DNA of 64,000 nucleotides from Montifringilla adamsi (GCA_017590115.1 JAGGNK010012559.1:3207236-3271235); one strand, 5' to 3'; counted from the stretch's first letter, positions 32,919 through 44,578 are shown. Notes: generated by a model not told the origin, from the letters alone. Translations and numbers: made by a program.

Positions 32919-33338
32919 TATTGTAAATGCAGGTGCACCAACGAGGGGAGAGAGTGATGATCTGACTCCATCTTATCAGAAGGCTAATTGATTACTTTAT
33001 TTTATATATTATATTAAAGAATACTATACCAAAGCATATAGGAAAGATACTTACAGAATGCTAAAAAGATAATAATGAAAACTCGTGACTCTTTCCACAG
33101 TCCTGACACAGCTTGGCACTGATTGGCCAAAAAGTCAAAACAACCCACAGCAGAATCCAATGAAACAACCACCTGTGGGTAAATAATCTCCAAACACATT
33201 CCACATGAGCACAACACAGGAGAAGCAAATGGGATAAGAATTGTTTTCCCTTTCTGTGAGGCCTCTCTTGCTGCCTTTCAGCTTCCCAGGAGAAAGAGCC
33301 TGAGCAAAGGGATTTTTTCAGAGAACGTGAGTGCCACA
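32919..33338 (-). mobile_element. Solo LTR, family B variant 1, 6-bp target-site duplication
   Basis: The plus strand runs TATTGTAAATG to GAGTGCCACA, 420 bp, with GGGGGA at 32913-32918 and 33339-33344. It holds the CTGATTGG CCAAT box (about 33119) and a minus-strand AATAAA. The intact duplication shows an independent insertion from the copy at 31551. Confidence 0.92.
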
Positions 33339-34180
33339 GGGGGACACCAAGCCAAACAAACCCATGCACCCCTCAGCTGCCACGTCCCTGTCCCTGCTGG
33401 GCTGACAGAGCAGCCAGAAAAATACAGTTTGTCTGTTACAGTGGGTGGGAGGTGGGGACAGGTGTCCCCTTGAAAACAACAAATGCAGATAGCTTAAACT
33501 GCATTCCTGTTCCCAAGGGATCATGCATAATTCAGTGCTAACGGAGGCTACACAGACACTTCAAACCAAATGTGCTCAGATCTCAGAAATCACCGAGGGG
33601 CTGCTCCCTTCCAAGGAAACCTTTTTCATGGGGAGCTGAGGCCACCAGCACATGGAGCAGAACCAGAGAAAGCCTTGGAAACCTGAGAGGCTTCAGAGCC
33701 AGCCCCATCAGCTCCCTGGGGCTGTGGGGACTCAGGTCTGGCAGCATCCCATCCAGCTCAGCTACTGCAACACCATCCCCAGCTCTGCAGCACCCATCCA
33801 AGCACCCACACAGCCCTTTGCCACCCCAGGGCCCCTCTCCTCCTGCCACTGCTGGATCCTGGGGCAGAAGAAGGACAAGGGGAGGACCCCGTCACAGGGC
33901 TGAGCCCAGCAGGCCAGGGAAGCATTAAAATCGGCGTTTGGAGAGGAAATGTGACACCTGGTTATTACACGACGGAATGGAATCAGCCAAGTGGTAAATG
34001 TAGCTCTTAAATAGGTTTTGTGCTCCCCATTAGCTGCTGTGATGTTGATTAGTTCTGACGGGGAAAGGGCTGGGCTGCAGCTTCCCCAGTGAGGCTGTGC
34101 CCCTGCCTGGGGCTGGGGAAGCTGTGGGACCACCAAGGAGGTGAGCAGGACCCACCTGCAGCATCCTGCACCCATCCGCG
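33339..34180. other. Single-copy sequence, no gene seen
   Basis: 33560-33900 is GC-rich with overlapping featureless frames. 33920-34070 is AT-richer with CGGCGTTTGG, TTACACGACGG and TGATTAGTTCTGACGG, possible old regulatory DNA because CpG words are retained. Confidence 0.42.
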
Positions 34181-34601
34181 TGTGAGAAATGATACTCGCT
34201 GTCAAAAATGTAAAAGGTTTGTTAAAAACCTTATCAAAAGTACAATAGCAGGCTGAATGGAGAAAATATTACAGCACCAGGAGAAGAGGATTTTCTCCAC
34301 CATGTGCTCACCCACACCATGGAGGTTTCCCCTTTTAACCCTTTGGCCCCTCCCAAAGTTCTGTCCATCGACTCCTCCTTCCCTGCCCAGTGCTGAGATC
34401 ACTGCCTGACACCTTGATTGGGGGCAGCTGTTGCCATGGCAACGAGCCCACCCTCCCAAATGTCCCAAACCCAGGGCATCCCTGGGAACAACACAGGGGG
34501 GTAACACATAACTATAAATCTATAAAACTTCTCCTGACATAGATACAGGATATTTGCCTTTTAATTGTGAGAGTCAGCCATGGCACTGCTCATCTGTCAC
34601 A
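34181..34601 (-). mobile_element. Solo LTR, family D
   Basis: 421 bp, TGTGAGAAATG to ATCTGTCACA on the plus strand, the reverse of the copy at 18244 and very similar to it. It keeps the X-box GTTGCCATGGCAAC (34430-34443), CAGCTG, the minus-strand TTAAAAGG box and the polyadenylation region. Flanks CGCG and GATG show no duplication. Confidence 0.88.
34430..34443. promoter_or_regulatory. Palindromic RFX X-box in D LTR
   Basis: GTTGCCATGGCAAC is identical to 18399-18412, with CAGCTG immediately to the left. Retention in both copies indicates it was in the ancestral LTR. Confidence 0.65.
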
Positions 34602-35020
34602 GATGGAAGCCCAGCAGCTCCTGCACCTGCCTGCCCAGCTGCTGACAGTGGGGGTGGCTCCAGCACCCCACATTTAGCCAGAGGTTGTGGTGCCCTCAGG
34701 ACAGCAGGCACTAAAATGACCAAACAGCAGGCACAAATCAGGGGAAACTTCTGGGCTTCTGTCATTTCAGTTAAGGGAAGGCACCTGGCAGGGAACAGCA
34801 AACACCCAGCACCAGCTCTGGAGCTCCAGCCACCCACTACAAGTGATTAGTCTCAAATCAGGAGTCTGTTTCATGTAAAGAGCAAAATATTATTTCTTAG
34901 TGTTTACAAAACACGAACAGGTGGGAGGGAGCACATGGCTGCAAGCACTGGGCAGACTGAGAGAGACTGTCTGTCCCCACAGCCCCCCTGGGCAGCCCTG
35001 ATCCTCTCCCATCCAGGGAC
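34602..35020. other. Single-copy spacer, no gene seen
   Basis: GC-rich with overlapping featureless frames. Confidence 0.5.
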
Positions 35021-35073
35021 TGATGCCTCAGGATTTCAGCTTTTATATTTTTCATCTATTTGTCAAGGCATCA
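35021..35073 (+). mobile_element. Family A LTR remnant: both ends, interior deleted
   Basis: Starts TGATGCCTCAGG and runs through TATTTTTCATCTATTTGT, as in the first ~45 bases of the A LTR, then jumps directly to AAGGCATCA, the last bases of the LTR. About 390 bp are missing. Both terminal inverted repeats survive. Confidence 0.82.
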
Positions 35074-36533
35074 AACAGGGGCTCAGCCCTCACCACAGCT
35101 CCTGAGGGATGCACAATCCCGGGGATGCACAGCCCGGTGGGAAGGGGACAGGGGGGCTCATCCACCCGGACAGCCCCCCCTGCTCTGCTCCCAGTGACTG
35201 CCTGCCGTGCTCCCAGCTGCCCCCAGAGCACACACTGCAGCCAGACCCCTCTGCTGGGCACCCTGGGCCCTTCTATTCTCCTTAAAGGAAAACAGACTTG
35301 CAAATGATGCATCCTGGAAGCATCATCTCCATCACTGCTTCTTCCTTAGCTGGGTTTGGGTGGGATTTCTCCTCTGCGTGTTTGCACTGACCTGGGGCAT
35401 CCTCCCCTCCTCCTCGGGGAGGGATCAGCCAGTCCCAAACTCAGAGATTTTGGGAGAGAAAAAGGACACTGAGGTTCTCCTGTGCTGATCCTGCTATCAG
35501 CACACCTGTGAGCCCTGTCACAGCTTTATCTACTGCTCTTACTCTGCATTTTTTTTTCTTTCAGCTAAACAGGGTTTGTGAAAGGTTTTATCTCCATTCA
35601 TAGCTTCTAATAAAACCAGAGCTCAGATTTCCTCATTGCTTTACTTCACCCTCCAAGCTTGCCAGCATTCTTCAGATTTTCAGAGTGATCCAACAACTGC
35701 TTTTATTCTTTTCACTTGTAGTCAGCGCCCTCATGTTTTCCCAGGATAATGCTTATTAAAAATGCATAAAGAATAGAGGCTTATGGAGAAAAAAGGCAAA
35801 GAAAAATAATCTAGTTAATTGGAATTTGGAAAGTGTGGTACTATCACGGGTTTAAAATCCAAACCAGATTTCCAGCCCCAAGCTGGTTCCATTTGCTTTG
35901 GCCCAAACCTTGTTTTTAAGAAAAGTGTTTAACAAAAGTGTTAAAGAAAACATCAAGTTTGAGTTTCTTAAAATTCTGCAGTAAAGATGTTCAAAATGAA
36001 AAAGCCATTTTGATTCAACTTGTCTGACTTCCAGGCTCAATGGCCTCAGGATAAATCTTTACTTTCCATTTCCAGTGCAGGGCCAGGTTTGTTCCTTCCC
36101 TGGAAAGGAGAATCCTCAAATGACAACAATGGCAAGCTTGTAATTTCCTTTACTCCATAAACAATCCTTTGTTTCCCAGTAAGATTACACAAACCCCAGT
36201 ATTTTAATTGTGTTGTAAGGTCGTTCAAAATAATAATAATAAAAATTCATGGATTTATTTCCTTTTAAAATGAGAACATTTATTCAGAGTGAGTAAAAGC
36301 CCCCTTTGCCTAGCAGGGGGCTGAGCACAGAAATTGCTTTTTTAGGAGAGTAGCTTCTGCTCTTTATGCAAACACTGATGTATGGCTGAGGCACTGGGTA
36401 CTTCCATTGTCTGTTTATGAGCTTCCAAGCCTAAAATCTTCCTGTTCAACCCAGTACAAGGCATTGCCCTACAGGTGGGAACAGGATCCTTAACTGGTTA
36501 CTAAACCAGCAGCTCAGAGGAGCAATTCCTGCA
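35074..36533. other. Single-copy sequence, no gene seen
   Basis: 35090-35480 is GC-rich with shadow frames. 35540-36330 is AT-rich, with AATAATAATAAAAATTC near 36228. No repeat family recognised. Confidence 0.5.
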
Positions 36534-36550
36534 GTGCCCAGAGAGAGCCC

Positions 36551-36978
36551 GGCCCTCAGTGCCAGATGTGCACACACCAACCTTCAGTGCCAGATGTGCA
36601 CACACTCCCTCAGTGCCAGATGTGCACACACCAGCCCTCCCCCAGTGCCAGATGTGCACACACACCCTTCAGTGCCAGGTGTGCACACACCCTTCAGTGC
36701 CAGATGTGTACACGCCCTTCAGTGCCAGATGTGCACACACACCAGCCCTCAGTGCCAGATGTGCACACAGCTGGCCTCAGTGCCAGATGTGCACACAGCC
36801 GGCCTCAGTGCCAGATGTGCACACACCCTTTAGTGCCAGATGTGCACACAGCCACCCTCAGTGCCAGATGTACACACACCAGCCCTCAGTGCCAGATGTG
36901 CACACAGCCTTCACTGCCAGATGTGCACGCACCAGCCCTCAGTGCCAGATGTGCACACACCAGCCAACAGCCCCAGGT
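36551..36978 (+). repeat. 25-32 bp minisatellite, 15 units (CAGTGCCAGATGTGCACACA)
   Basis: Fifteen units share the 20-base core CAGTGCCAGATGTGCACACA with variable 5-12 base tails (CCAGCCCT, GCTGGCCT, CCCTT). Each core holds the palindrome TGTGCACA. Tails alternate in blocks, showing unit-level homogenisation. Open frames of 99-182 codons across it are artefacts. Confidence 0.96.
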
Positions 36979-38051
36979 TCCCTGGAGGCCTCTGGCTGGA
37001 CTGAAGGGCTTTGCCAGTGTGGGCACTTGAGAGACTTGAGAAGAACAGAAGGAAACATCAAACAGCCCGTGGGTTTTAGTTCCATTGTCTCCAGCAATAA
37101 CTCCTAAATTCAACAGATGTGCTGCACTTTTAAACCCTTGCTTACACAGAACAGAACATAACACATGGTATTTCTTCCAAATTTATTTCTTCCAAATTTA
37201 TTTCTTTCCAAATTTCTTTCTTCTTTCCAAATTTATTCCTGAGCATCAGGACTCACTGTGCTGACACAGGACCCTCTTCACTTCTACTTTAAATGTCACT
37301 TAGCTGCTGTGTTGGAGTTTCAAGTGTTCCCTCTAATTTATGGTATTTGTGCACAATAATTGTTATTCCTACTGCACTTAGCAACACCCTTTGAGAATGA
37401 AGAAGCACAAGTCACTGTGTACTCACCAGAATAAGTTTTTACACAGGAATATTTGAGTGCCAGTTGCTAAAACCCAACCTAAATGTGCCAACACAGCAAA
37501 CTCTGAGCAGAGCTTAAAGAAGCTGGAAATGCAACTCTGCTGAAGGAACCCTGCGTTTAGATGAACAGCTCTGTTCCTTCTAGCTGCTTCTAGAAACATG
37601 AATTTTAAAGTGATTATTGCAGCAGCTTGCAGCACTGCACAAAAGAAATCAGACGGACTACTCCAGGCAGTGTGGCAGCCAGGAAACAACGGCATCCTGG
37701 GGAACAAACCCAAATCCTCCTTTGCAGGTGCGAGCAGAATTGCCTGAAGGGTTTCACACAATCAATAAAATTTCACTGCAGATGGATCCAAGCTGGAGCC
37801 TCCTTTCCTTCACTCTGAGTTCAGGTGATATTTCTTATGGAGGTTCTCACCAGGGCCTCGTTACTGGGGATTCCAGCTGCTGCCCAGCCTCCCCTGCTCC
37901 CATCCTCCTGCCTTGGTGAGGTTTTCAAACTGGATCTTTAAAGTGTCCCTTAAAAATGAAACACTGCCAGGGCTGTGACACTGGAGGCAGAGGTGTATTT
38001 GTGATGATTTGTTGGAGTCCAAAATGCAGGGAATTCTCAGAACTTTGGGGC
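36979..38051. other. Single-copy sequence, no gene seen
   Basis: Includes a short imperfect repeat of CCAAATTTATTTCTT at 37168-37230. 37290-37620 is AT-rich. No coding signal. Confidence 0.5.
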
Positions 38052-38442
38052 TGTAAGCCAAAGCTTAGAATTAAACTCAGGTTTTGATCTGAGACCTTGG
38101 AAAAGGCTCCCAAACTGAGGTGCTAGAAGCGAGAATGTGGATTTGTAGTTTAAAGCAGAGACAGGTTAAGTTAAGATGAAGAAGGTTTAGAGTTGTAGAG
38201 TTTGGGATATAGAAAAAAAAAAAAAAAAGTAGTTACAGAGGCAAACAAGAAAATTAGAATGCAGTACTGTAGGTTTGTGTGCCATAACATGATTGGCTGA
38301 CACTGTAGCATGGGTCCATAAGATGAAATATTTAAGGATTGGGTCAAAAACATAAATATCCTTGTTGGCAGTATTTTATTAGTCAATAAATACTTAAAAG
38401 GTCTTGTAACTAAGAGTCTTTTGACCTTCTGAACCTTGCATC
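38052..38442 (+). mobile_element. Probable solo LTR, family F
   Basis: Starts TGTAAGCCAAAGC, has a 16-base A run, a GATTGGCTGAC CCAAT box, a TATTTAAGG TATA-like box and CAATAAATAC, then a short tail ending near CCTTGCATCCCACA. This order of motifs is LTR-like and I recognise the type from birds, but it is the only copy here and its ends and duplication are unresolved. Confidence 0.5.
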
Positions 38443-41400
38443 CCACAGGCTGGCTGTGGGATGGTTCTGCTCTTCTGGAGGGATCTGCTCCTCCAATGTG
38501 TTGCCCCTGGCTCCTCTCCCTCTTTCCAGGACAAAAAAAGGCAATTTGGGGTCAAACAGCTCTGCCTTTGAACAAAGGCTGTGGCTCCATCCAGTTGCCA
38601 AACCCCAGGTTTTCTCCAGATAAAACCACCAGTCAAATCTCTGACAAAATCCTCTTTTCCCAAAATGTTTATGTTTACCACAAGCTGCTCAATTTTCTTT
38701 AATGTGGCAGCAGTCACCCTGACAGGGCACATTTGGCTGAGACTCCATGCTCTTAAAATCTGGAATCAGAAAGTTCTGGTTCCCACAGCAACCACAGGTA
38801 GCAATTATCCTGGTTCTGGAAATTTCTAGACTAGAAAGAATATTTGCTTTCTGCAGCCCTCAGTTAAGTGCACGGCAAAGGATATGTCTGTGTGCATCAA
38901 AATGAATTTATTTTTCTTTTGCTGTGTTTGTAGCTCTGTTTACACCTTAGAAATCTTTTCTATATCAACATTTTTGGACAGTTTTTTATGCCTGCTACAG
39001 AACACAGAACCTCCTAAAACACATCACGCTTAATTTATTTCCACTTAGCTCTAGTCATTGCAACAAATGCAATTCATTGCACTTTCTGCAGCACGTTTCC
39101 CTCTGTACATCACATATAATGAATATCACCACAATAAAATTCATAGTTTGTGACACTCCTGATTAATACCAGCTTTTCACAAAGAAGAAAGATTACTGCA
39201 GCCATTATGAATTTATACAGATCTTGCTTTTTCTATTAGAAGACACGCAGTGATGCAGGCTGCTTCCAGAAAGAGAAAACCCTTTCCTGCCTCTGATGGA
39301 ACAAAGACAGAAACCCAGAGCACGAGGCCATGTTTGCCCCTGCCCACGCAGCTGGACAAGTGGCCATGGGTATTTTCAGCAGATTTACACACTTTAAATG
39401 TCATTATCTCAACAAAGAAGGGAAGGAAGAGCAGTGTAGTGTTTCTGCTGGGATTTTTAAGGACTTGCACATCTCTCTGAATTCCCCCCAGAACATTACT
39501 ATGATTAACAGGCCACTGGCTTGCTAGGGGTTTAGTGGTTTATTTTTTCTTTAATTAGCCAACCACTCCTAATGAATCAGTCATTCTTTATCTCCAGCCC
39601 CTGATCTCCTGAATGCAGAGCAGGAAGTGCTGAGCAGACACCAAGCTGCTCCCTGGCTCCTTTTGGGAGATGCTCTTGCCCCTGGAGAAGTTCAGTGATG
39701 CCCAGAGAACTCCCTGTCACTTCCCACAGTTAAACACTCGCTCTGGGCTGCAAATTGCTTTTGGTTCCTCCCTCCCTGGCCTGCAGCACTGCTCAAATTC
39801 CAAGGAAAATGACAAAGATTGAAGCCTGATTTCCAATCTACTTTTGCTTTGTGTTTGCAGGCAGCGCTGTGCCAGCAGCCCCTGCTACAGCTGCTGTGTC
39901 CACTGAGGTCTGAACATCCCTGGTTCTGCCTTCCCAGCCCTGGAGTCTGCCACAGCTGCTCCTCCCTGAAGCCTGGTGGGAGAAAAGGGATAATTTCTGC
40001 CTCCCACACAGCAGGCAGCCTTCACCTAGTGAGTATCAGTGTTGCAAACTGTCCTGATGGCTTTAGTGCCTTCATGATGTACTCGGCCCTCTCAGAGCCA
40101 AGATGCAGCACTTGATTTAAATTTTTGCTGTCAGATCTGATTAAAAATTAAGTTGAACACAGTTGTAGGGAAACGAAATTAACATTCTTTTTGAGTAGCA
40201 CCGTGTAATTTAATGCAACAACTCATACAATTGAGTCATGCAACTACTAATCTATGTCTAGAGGATCCAAAGGTTGGGAGCAGGCAGGGACACGGTGCTG
40301 GTTGAAGGAACTCAGGCAGAGGTACAGGCAGGAGCAAAGGAGCATTTCACCACTCCAAACAGAGGAAAATAAACAGCATATTGAAATTCCACAGGGTGGA
40401 GTTTCAAGAAGGCAGCTCTAACTGGGCACTCCCTCCTTACAAGACAGATGGAAATTTCCATCCTTACTTTCGATTCAGGATTTTTGGAGAACACTCTCGG
40501 AATCTGTGTTGGAAAGGAGCTCTGGACTTCACTGTTTGTTTTCAGCACAGCTGAGCCCTGTGGTGCCAGCCAGCCCCCAACCCTGTGTAGCAGGAGAACC
40601 TGCTGCACACCTCATTTAACACCCCATTCTGAGGTTGTGCTGCAATCTCAGCCCCCATACCCAAGAAACAGCCACGAGGAGCCATGATCCAAGGGAAGAG
40701 AGGGGAGGGACAGCCCATTTTCTGCCCAGGGCCATCCAGCTGCAGCGGCTGCCCTTGCCCACCTAAGGGCAGGTCCCCACTCTGCACCCAGGGCAGCACC
40801 CAGGACCCTGCAGGGGAGTGGGCACTGATGCCACAGGTGTTAGAGGTTACCCAGACAGTGCCCAAAGCCACACAGGGCAGTGATGGAGCCAGAGGATGAG
40901 CTCAATACCCTTTGTCCCAACATCACAAACACAAAATCACTGCAGTTTCACAGAAAGACATAGTTACAGACATCCATTGAGAAACTCATCCCCTCTCCAG
41001 AGGCTGAGCACTCGGGACAGTTTTCATTTCTTTGCAGCTTTCACACTGAATGGAGACAGCTCTGACACTGGGATTTCAATTCAAGGGCCATTTAGGATTG
41101 AAAAATAGAGACAGGTTTATATACAAAATGGGAGCATTTCACAAAAACTCTGTCTCCTGCTCACTCTCTGAGAATTATTGTCCCTTATTATCCAGCAACA
41201 AAGGGAGGATTCGCTGCCTTGCCAAGGTGAGCACAATCAGTCCTCCTGTCATTCTGCAAAATGGAAAAGGAAAATAACATTGACCTGAAACCTGAGCTGC
41301 GGGGCTGAGGATGCCGTGGAGCTCTGGAACCCTTTTGTGTGCTGCTCCCTGTCCCTCCTGGGCAGGACTGTGCAGGGAGAGGGAGGGCACAGTGCAGCTC

Positions 41401-42045
41401 TGTGGCCCAGCACTGAGCTCAGGGTGTGAGGCTCACACAGGCAGGACAGGATGAGTCACTCTGTGACAGGGACTCTGCTCAACGTGGCAGCAATTTTTTG
41501 CCATTAGCAGCGTTCTGCGAATGCCATTCAAACTGCCCATCATTCCTGCAGGTATTTTTGGCTCTGAGAGAGCTGAGGTTCATTGTATAACCCACTCATC
41601 CCCTCAGCTCCACGGCTATTTATACCCCTGTCCTCACAGGCAGGGACAGGGCTGGCTCTGCAGCCAGCTGAGGGCTCAGCAGCTGCTGGTCAGCAGGATT
41701 CCCCTTCTTGCTGCCTTCTGCTCACCTTCACAGACTTGCTATAAAGCAGCTTAACATCAGAAATTCAGAGCCAAGGTCTGGGCCAGGCAGCCTTGCTTTG
41801 ATCCAGCTGGAGGAGACAGAGGTGCAGGAATGGATTTGGGAGTGATTGATCTCCCTGTCCCGTTCCCTCCTGGCAGGAGCTGTCAGTGCAGCCTGTCTCC
41901 TTTCCCCTGCCAGATGCAGAAGGGAAGGAGATGCTTCCCTTGGGGAAGTTTCAGGTCATGCCCTGCTGCCCCATCCATTTCTGCCCCCCAGAAGGAGCCA
42001 GGTCCTGCCCTAGCAACCTCATGGGGTAGTGACAGTGAGTCCAAA
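38443..42045. other. Single-copy sequence, no gene seen
   Basis: About 3.6 kb. AT-rich stretches at 38860-39230 and 40110-40270 could be old regulatory DNA (TTTTTGAGTAGCACC, GTGTAATTTAATGC). 39600-40020, 40540-40900 and 41280-42040 are GC-rich with featureless shadow frames. No repeats recognised. Confidence 0.5.
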
Positions 42046-42295
42046 ATGCTCCTGGGCATGGACACACCTCAGGGGGTGAACACAGGGGTTACTCCTGTCC
42101 TGGGCATGGACACACCTCAGAGAAAGTGAACACAGGGGTTACACCTCTCCTGGGCATGGACACACCTCAGAGAAAGTGAACACAGGGGTTACACCTCTCC
42201 TGGGCATGGACACACCTCAGGGGGGTGAATACAAGGATTACACCTGTCCTGGGTTTGCACACACCTTAGAGAAAGGGAACACCTGCACAGCTGGA
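42046..42295 (+). repeat. 48-50 bp minisatellite, about five units
   Basis: TGGGCATGGACACACCTCAG starts at 42053, 42101, 42151 and 42201, with a diverged fifth at 42250, so the period is 48-50 bp. Units also carry GTGAACACAGGGGTTAC. The array ends about 30 bp before an A LTR. Confidence 0.95.
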
Positions 42296-42324
42296 GACTC
42301 TGCTCCAAGCAATGGGGATGTCAC

Positions 42325-42763
42325 TGATGCCTTAGGGTTTTTGCCTTTATGTTTTTCAAATCCTGTCCTGCATTAGTGCATAACTCTAAACCCCATATAG
42401 AGTGTTAGTTACTGTCTTCATATTGTGGTCAGACAATACAATCCTTCTATGCCTGAGATCCAAGGACACCCTACCACCTCAGGCCCAAAAAGTATAAACA
42501 AAATTGATTTGGGGAGGGGGAGGAGCAAGCTGGGAGTATCTGACTTCATTATCTGAAGCTGTAATTGGAGAATTAACCCCTGATCTGTAAATGGACCAAA
42601 CTTAAAATTGTCTGAAAAACTCATGCCCATTGTCTATCTTGGGTGCAGCCTCTGGGAGGCTTTGGCTGCCCAGGGTGTGTCTGTTGAAGGCCTTTAATAA
42701 ATCCCCACTTTATTCTCCTGGCTGTGGCCAGCCTCTGTTCTAGGGAGTCACTCCAAGGCACCA
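42325..42763 (+). mobile_element. Solo LTR, family A
   Basis: 439 bp, TGATGCCTTAGG to AGGCACCA. Flanks TCAC (42321-42324) and TCCC (42764-42767) fit a four-base duplication with one change. The octamer position reads CTGTAAAT and there is no intact TATAAAA. It is close to the copy at 47865 (shared GGCTTTGGCTGCCCA and CCCCACTTTATTCTCCT). Confidence 0.88.
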
Positions 42764-43590
42764 TCCCCAGTTCTCTGCAGCCACAGGGCTGAACGAGGAT
42801 CACTCTGATGGGACTGAGGGCTGAGCACAGCCCCTCTCCCTCCCTGTGCATAGAGCTCCAGAGGGAAAACCACATCACAGGCAGAGCCTGGGAGCAGCTG
42901 CTTGGTGCTCAAATACCCACCTCACACGTTAGAAATGGTGATTTCTGTGCAGGTGAGTTTTTGCAGGCATCACAAACATCTTCCTGCCTTTACTGAAGGG
43001 CACTGTGAGATCCTGTGCACAAAGCAGAAATGAACCAGATTTGGAATCATGACCCAAAGCCTCAGCACAACATCCTGCACTGTCTCAGGACCACTCGACA
43101 GGAGAACAGGCACAGAGATGGTAAAACTGCAAATTCCTCCCCATGCAGCAGCCACACAGGGCTTTTAGGTCTATTTTCCATCAAAGTGGATCTAACAAAC
43201 ACACCTGGAGCTCACTGGCAAACCCTGCTGTGGGCCACCCCTGCTCCCAGAGCAGCTCCAGAAGTGCCAGGGCCACAGGAGCAGCTCAGGGAGTGCAGCA
43301 GCAGCCCTGGGAGGAGCAGACACTCGATATCCTGCTGTTAACAGGCAGCCAGCGGAGCTGCAAGACTCTCTAAGTGCCTTATTAGGTTTTATTAATTCTT
43401 CCCTAGAAAGTGCTGCCAAGATAGGTGTTGGGCAATTATCTGCAGACAGAGCTGCCACCAGGAATCAGCATCTGCAGAGAGCCCTGTGGAAGGAGCCCTG
43501 GTCCCTCTGGAAACGTTCAGTCAGGAGAATTTACAGTGAGTGAAGGGAAACTGGTGAGGATTGCAGCACGAAGCAGCCAGGGCTCTGTGC
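42764..43590. other. GC-rich single-copy sequence, no gene seen
   Basis: Shadow frames up to 108 codons. A short AT patch at 43370-43420. Nothing recognised. Confidence 0.5.
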
Positions 43591-43686
43591 CCCCAGCAAA
43601 CTGATTTGTTTGGAGTAATCCCTCACTCCACCAACAGCCCCAGCAAACTGATTTGTTTGGAGTAATCCCCCACTCCACCAACAGCC
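43591..43686. repeat. 47-bp tandem duplication, two units
   Basis: CCCCAGCAAACTGATTTGTT at 43591 recurs at 43638. The units differ at about one base (CCCTCACTCC versus CCCCCACTCC). A young local duplication. Confidence 0.95.
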
Positions 43687-44218
43687 CCCAGCCCCAGAGA
43701 CTGCAGCCCTCTGTGCTGGAGCTGAGCACAAGGTGGGAATTATGATGCTTCGCCCCTAAGCCTGTAAAAACAAAGAAATTTTGTCTCTTCATGCCCTACA
43801 GCTGAGATTTCAATGGGCATTTTTGCCAAACGAGGCTGAGGTGGGACACAGACCTGCTAGCTGGTCACCTGCTAAAGAAAACACCTCCTTCTGAATGCCT
43901 TCTACCTGTCAGCTCCAATTCTGACCCAGCTTCTCCCCTAATCCACAGGCTGCAAGGTTTTAGGATGAGAGGTGGCAGGTTCTGTCTCCTGAAGCCTGGA
44001 GGATAATTTGGCTGGACTGGCCCCTCAAGACCTGTCTCTGTCTGGACCCAAAAAGCAGCACCTAAGCAGGACTGGCCCCTTCAATGCTGCAGTCACAGCC
44101 AGCAGCTCCCTGCCAGCCTTTCCAATGCTGGAAATTGCCCCCAATGGCTCACACAGGCTGTGAGAAGCAGGGATGCTCAGGGGCCATGAGCTGGAGAACT
44201 TTGTGCTGGGGGCTGCAG
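43687..44218. other. Single-copy spacer, no gene seen
   Basis: Nothing recognised. Confidence 0.5.
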
Positions 44219-44578
44219 TGTCACTGTCATATTTTCTGAAAAATCCCTTCACCAGGATTTCTTCTCCTGGGAAGCTGAGAAGCTTCAGCTTCTCCCTGTT
44301 TTGCTGCTTTGGAATGTGATTTGGAGATTGTTTATCCAGCATGTGAATTGCTTTAATTTAATGACCAATCATGGTCCAGCTGTGTCGAGGCTCTGAGGAG
44401 TCACGAGTTTTTATTATTCATTCTTGTTAAGCCTTCTGATGTATCCTTTCTCTGTAGTTTAGTATAGTTTTAGTATAGTATTCTTTTAATGTAATATCAT
44501 AAAATAATAAATCAGCCTTCTGAGAACATGGAATCAGATTCATCTCTTCCCTCGTCCTGGGGACCCTCACCAACACCA
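44219..44578 (+). mobile_element. Solo LTR, family B variant 2
   Basis: About 360 bp, TGTCACTGTC to CAACACCA. It shares GAATTGCTTTAATTTAATG, ACCAATC and GTGTCGAGGCTCTGAG with the copy at 16833, and AATAAATCAGCC. A ~35 bp internal gap relative to 16833 follows GAAGCTTCAG. No duplication found. A T-rich run (44596-44609) follows. Confidence 0.87.

Noticed and set aside
31551..33338. A provirus bounded by the B LTRs at 31551 and 32919
   Set aside because: The LTRs are in opposite orientation, have separate flanks, and the 947 bp between them has no retroviral coding sequence.
36551..36978. CRISPR-like repeat-spacer pattern
   Set aside because: Repeats are 20 bp with 5-12 bp related tails, the tails recur, and the DNA is vertebrate; it is a minisatellite.
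42046..42295. Direct repeats with spacer-like segments
   Set aside because: The whole 48-50 bp unit is repeated, so it is a simple tandem array.
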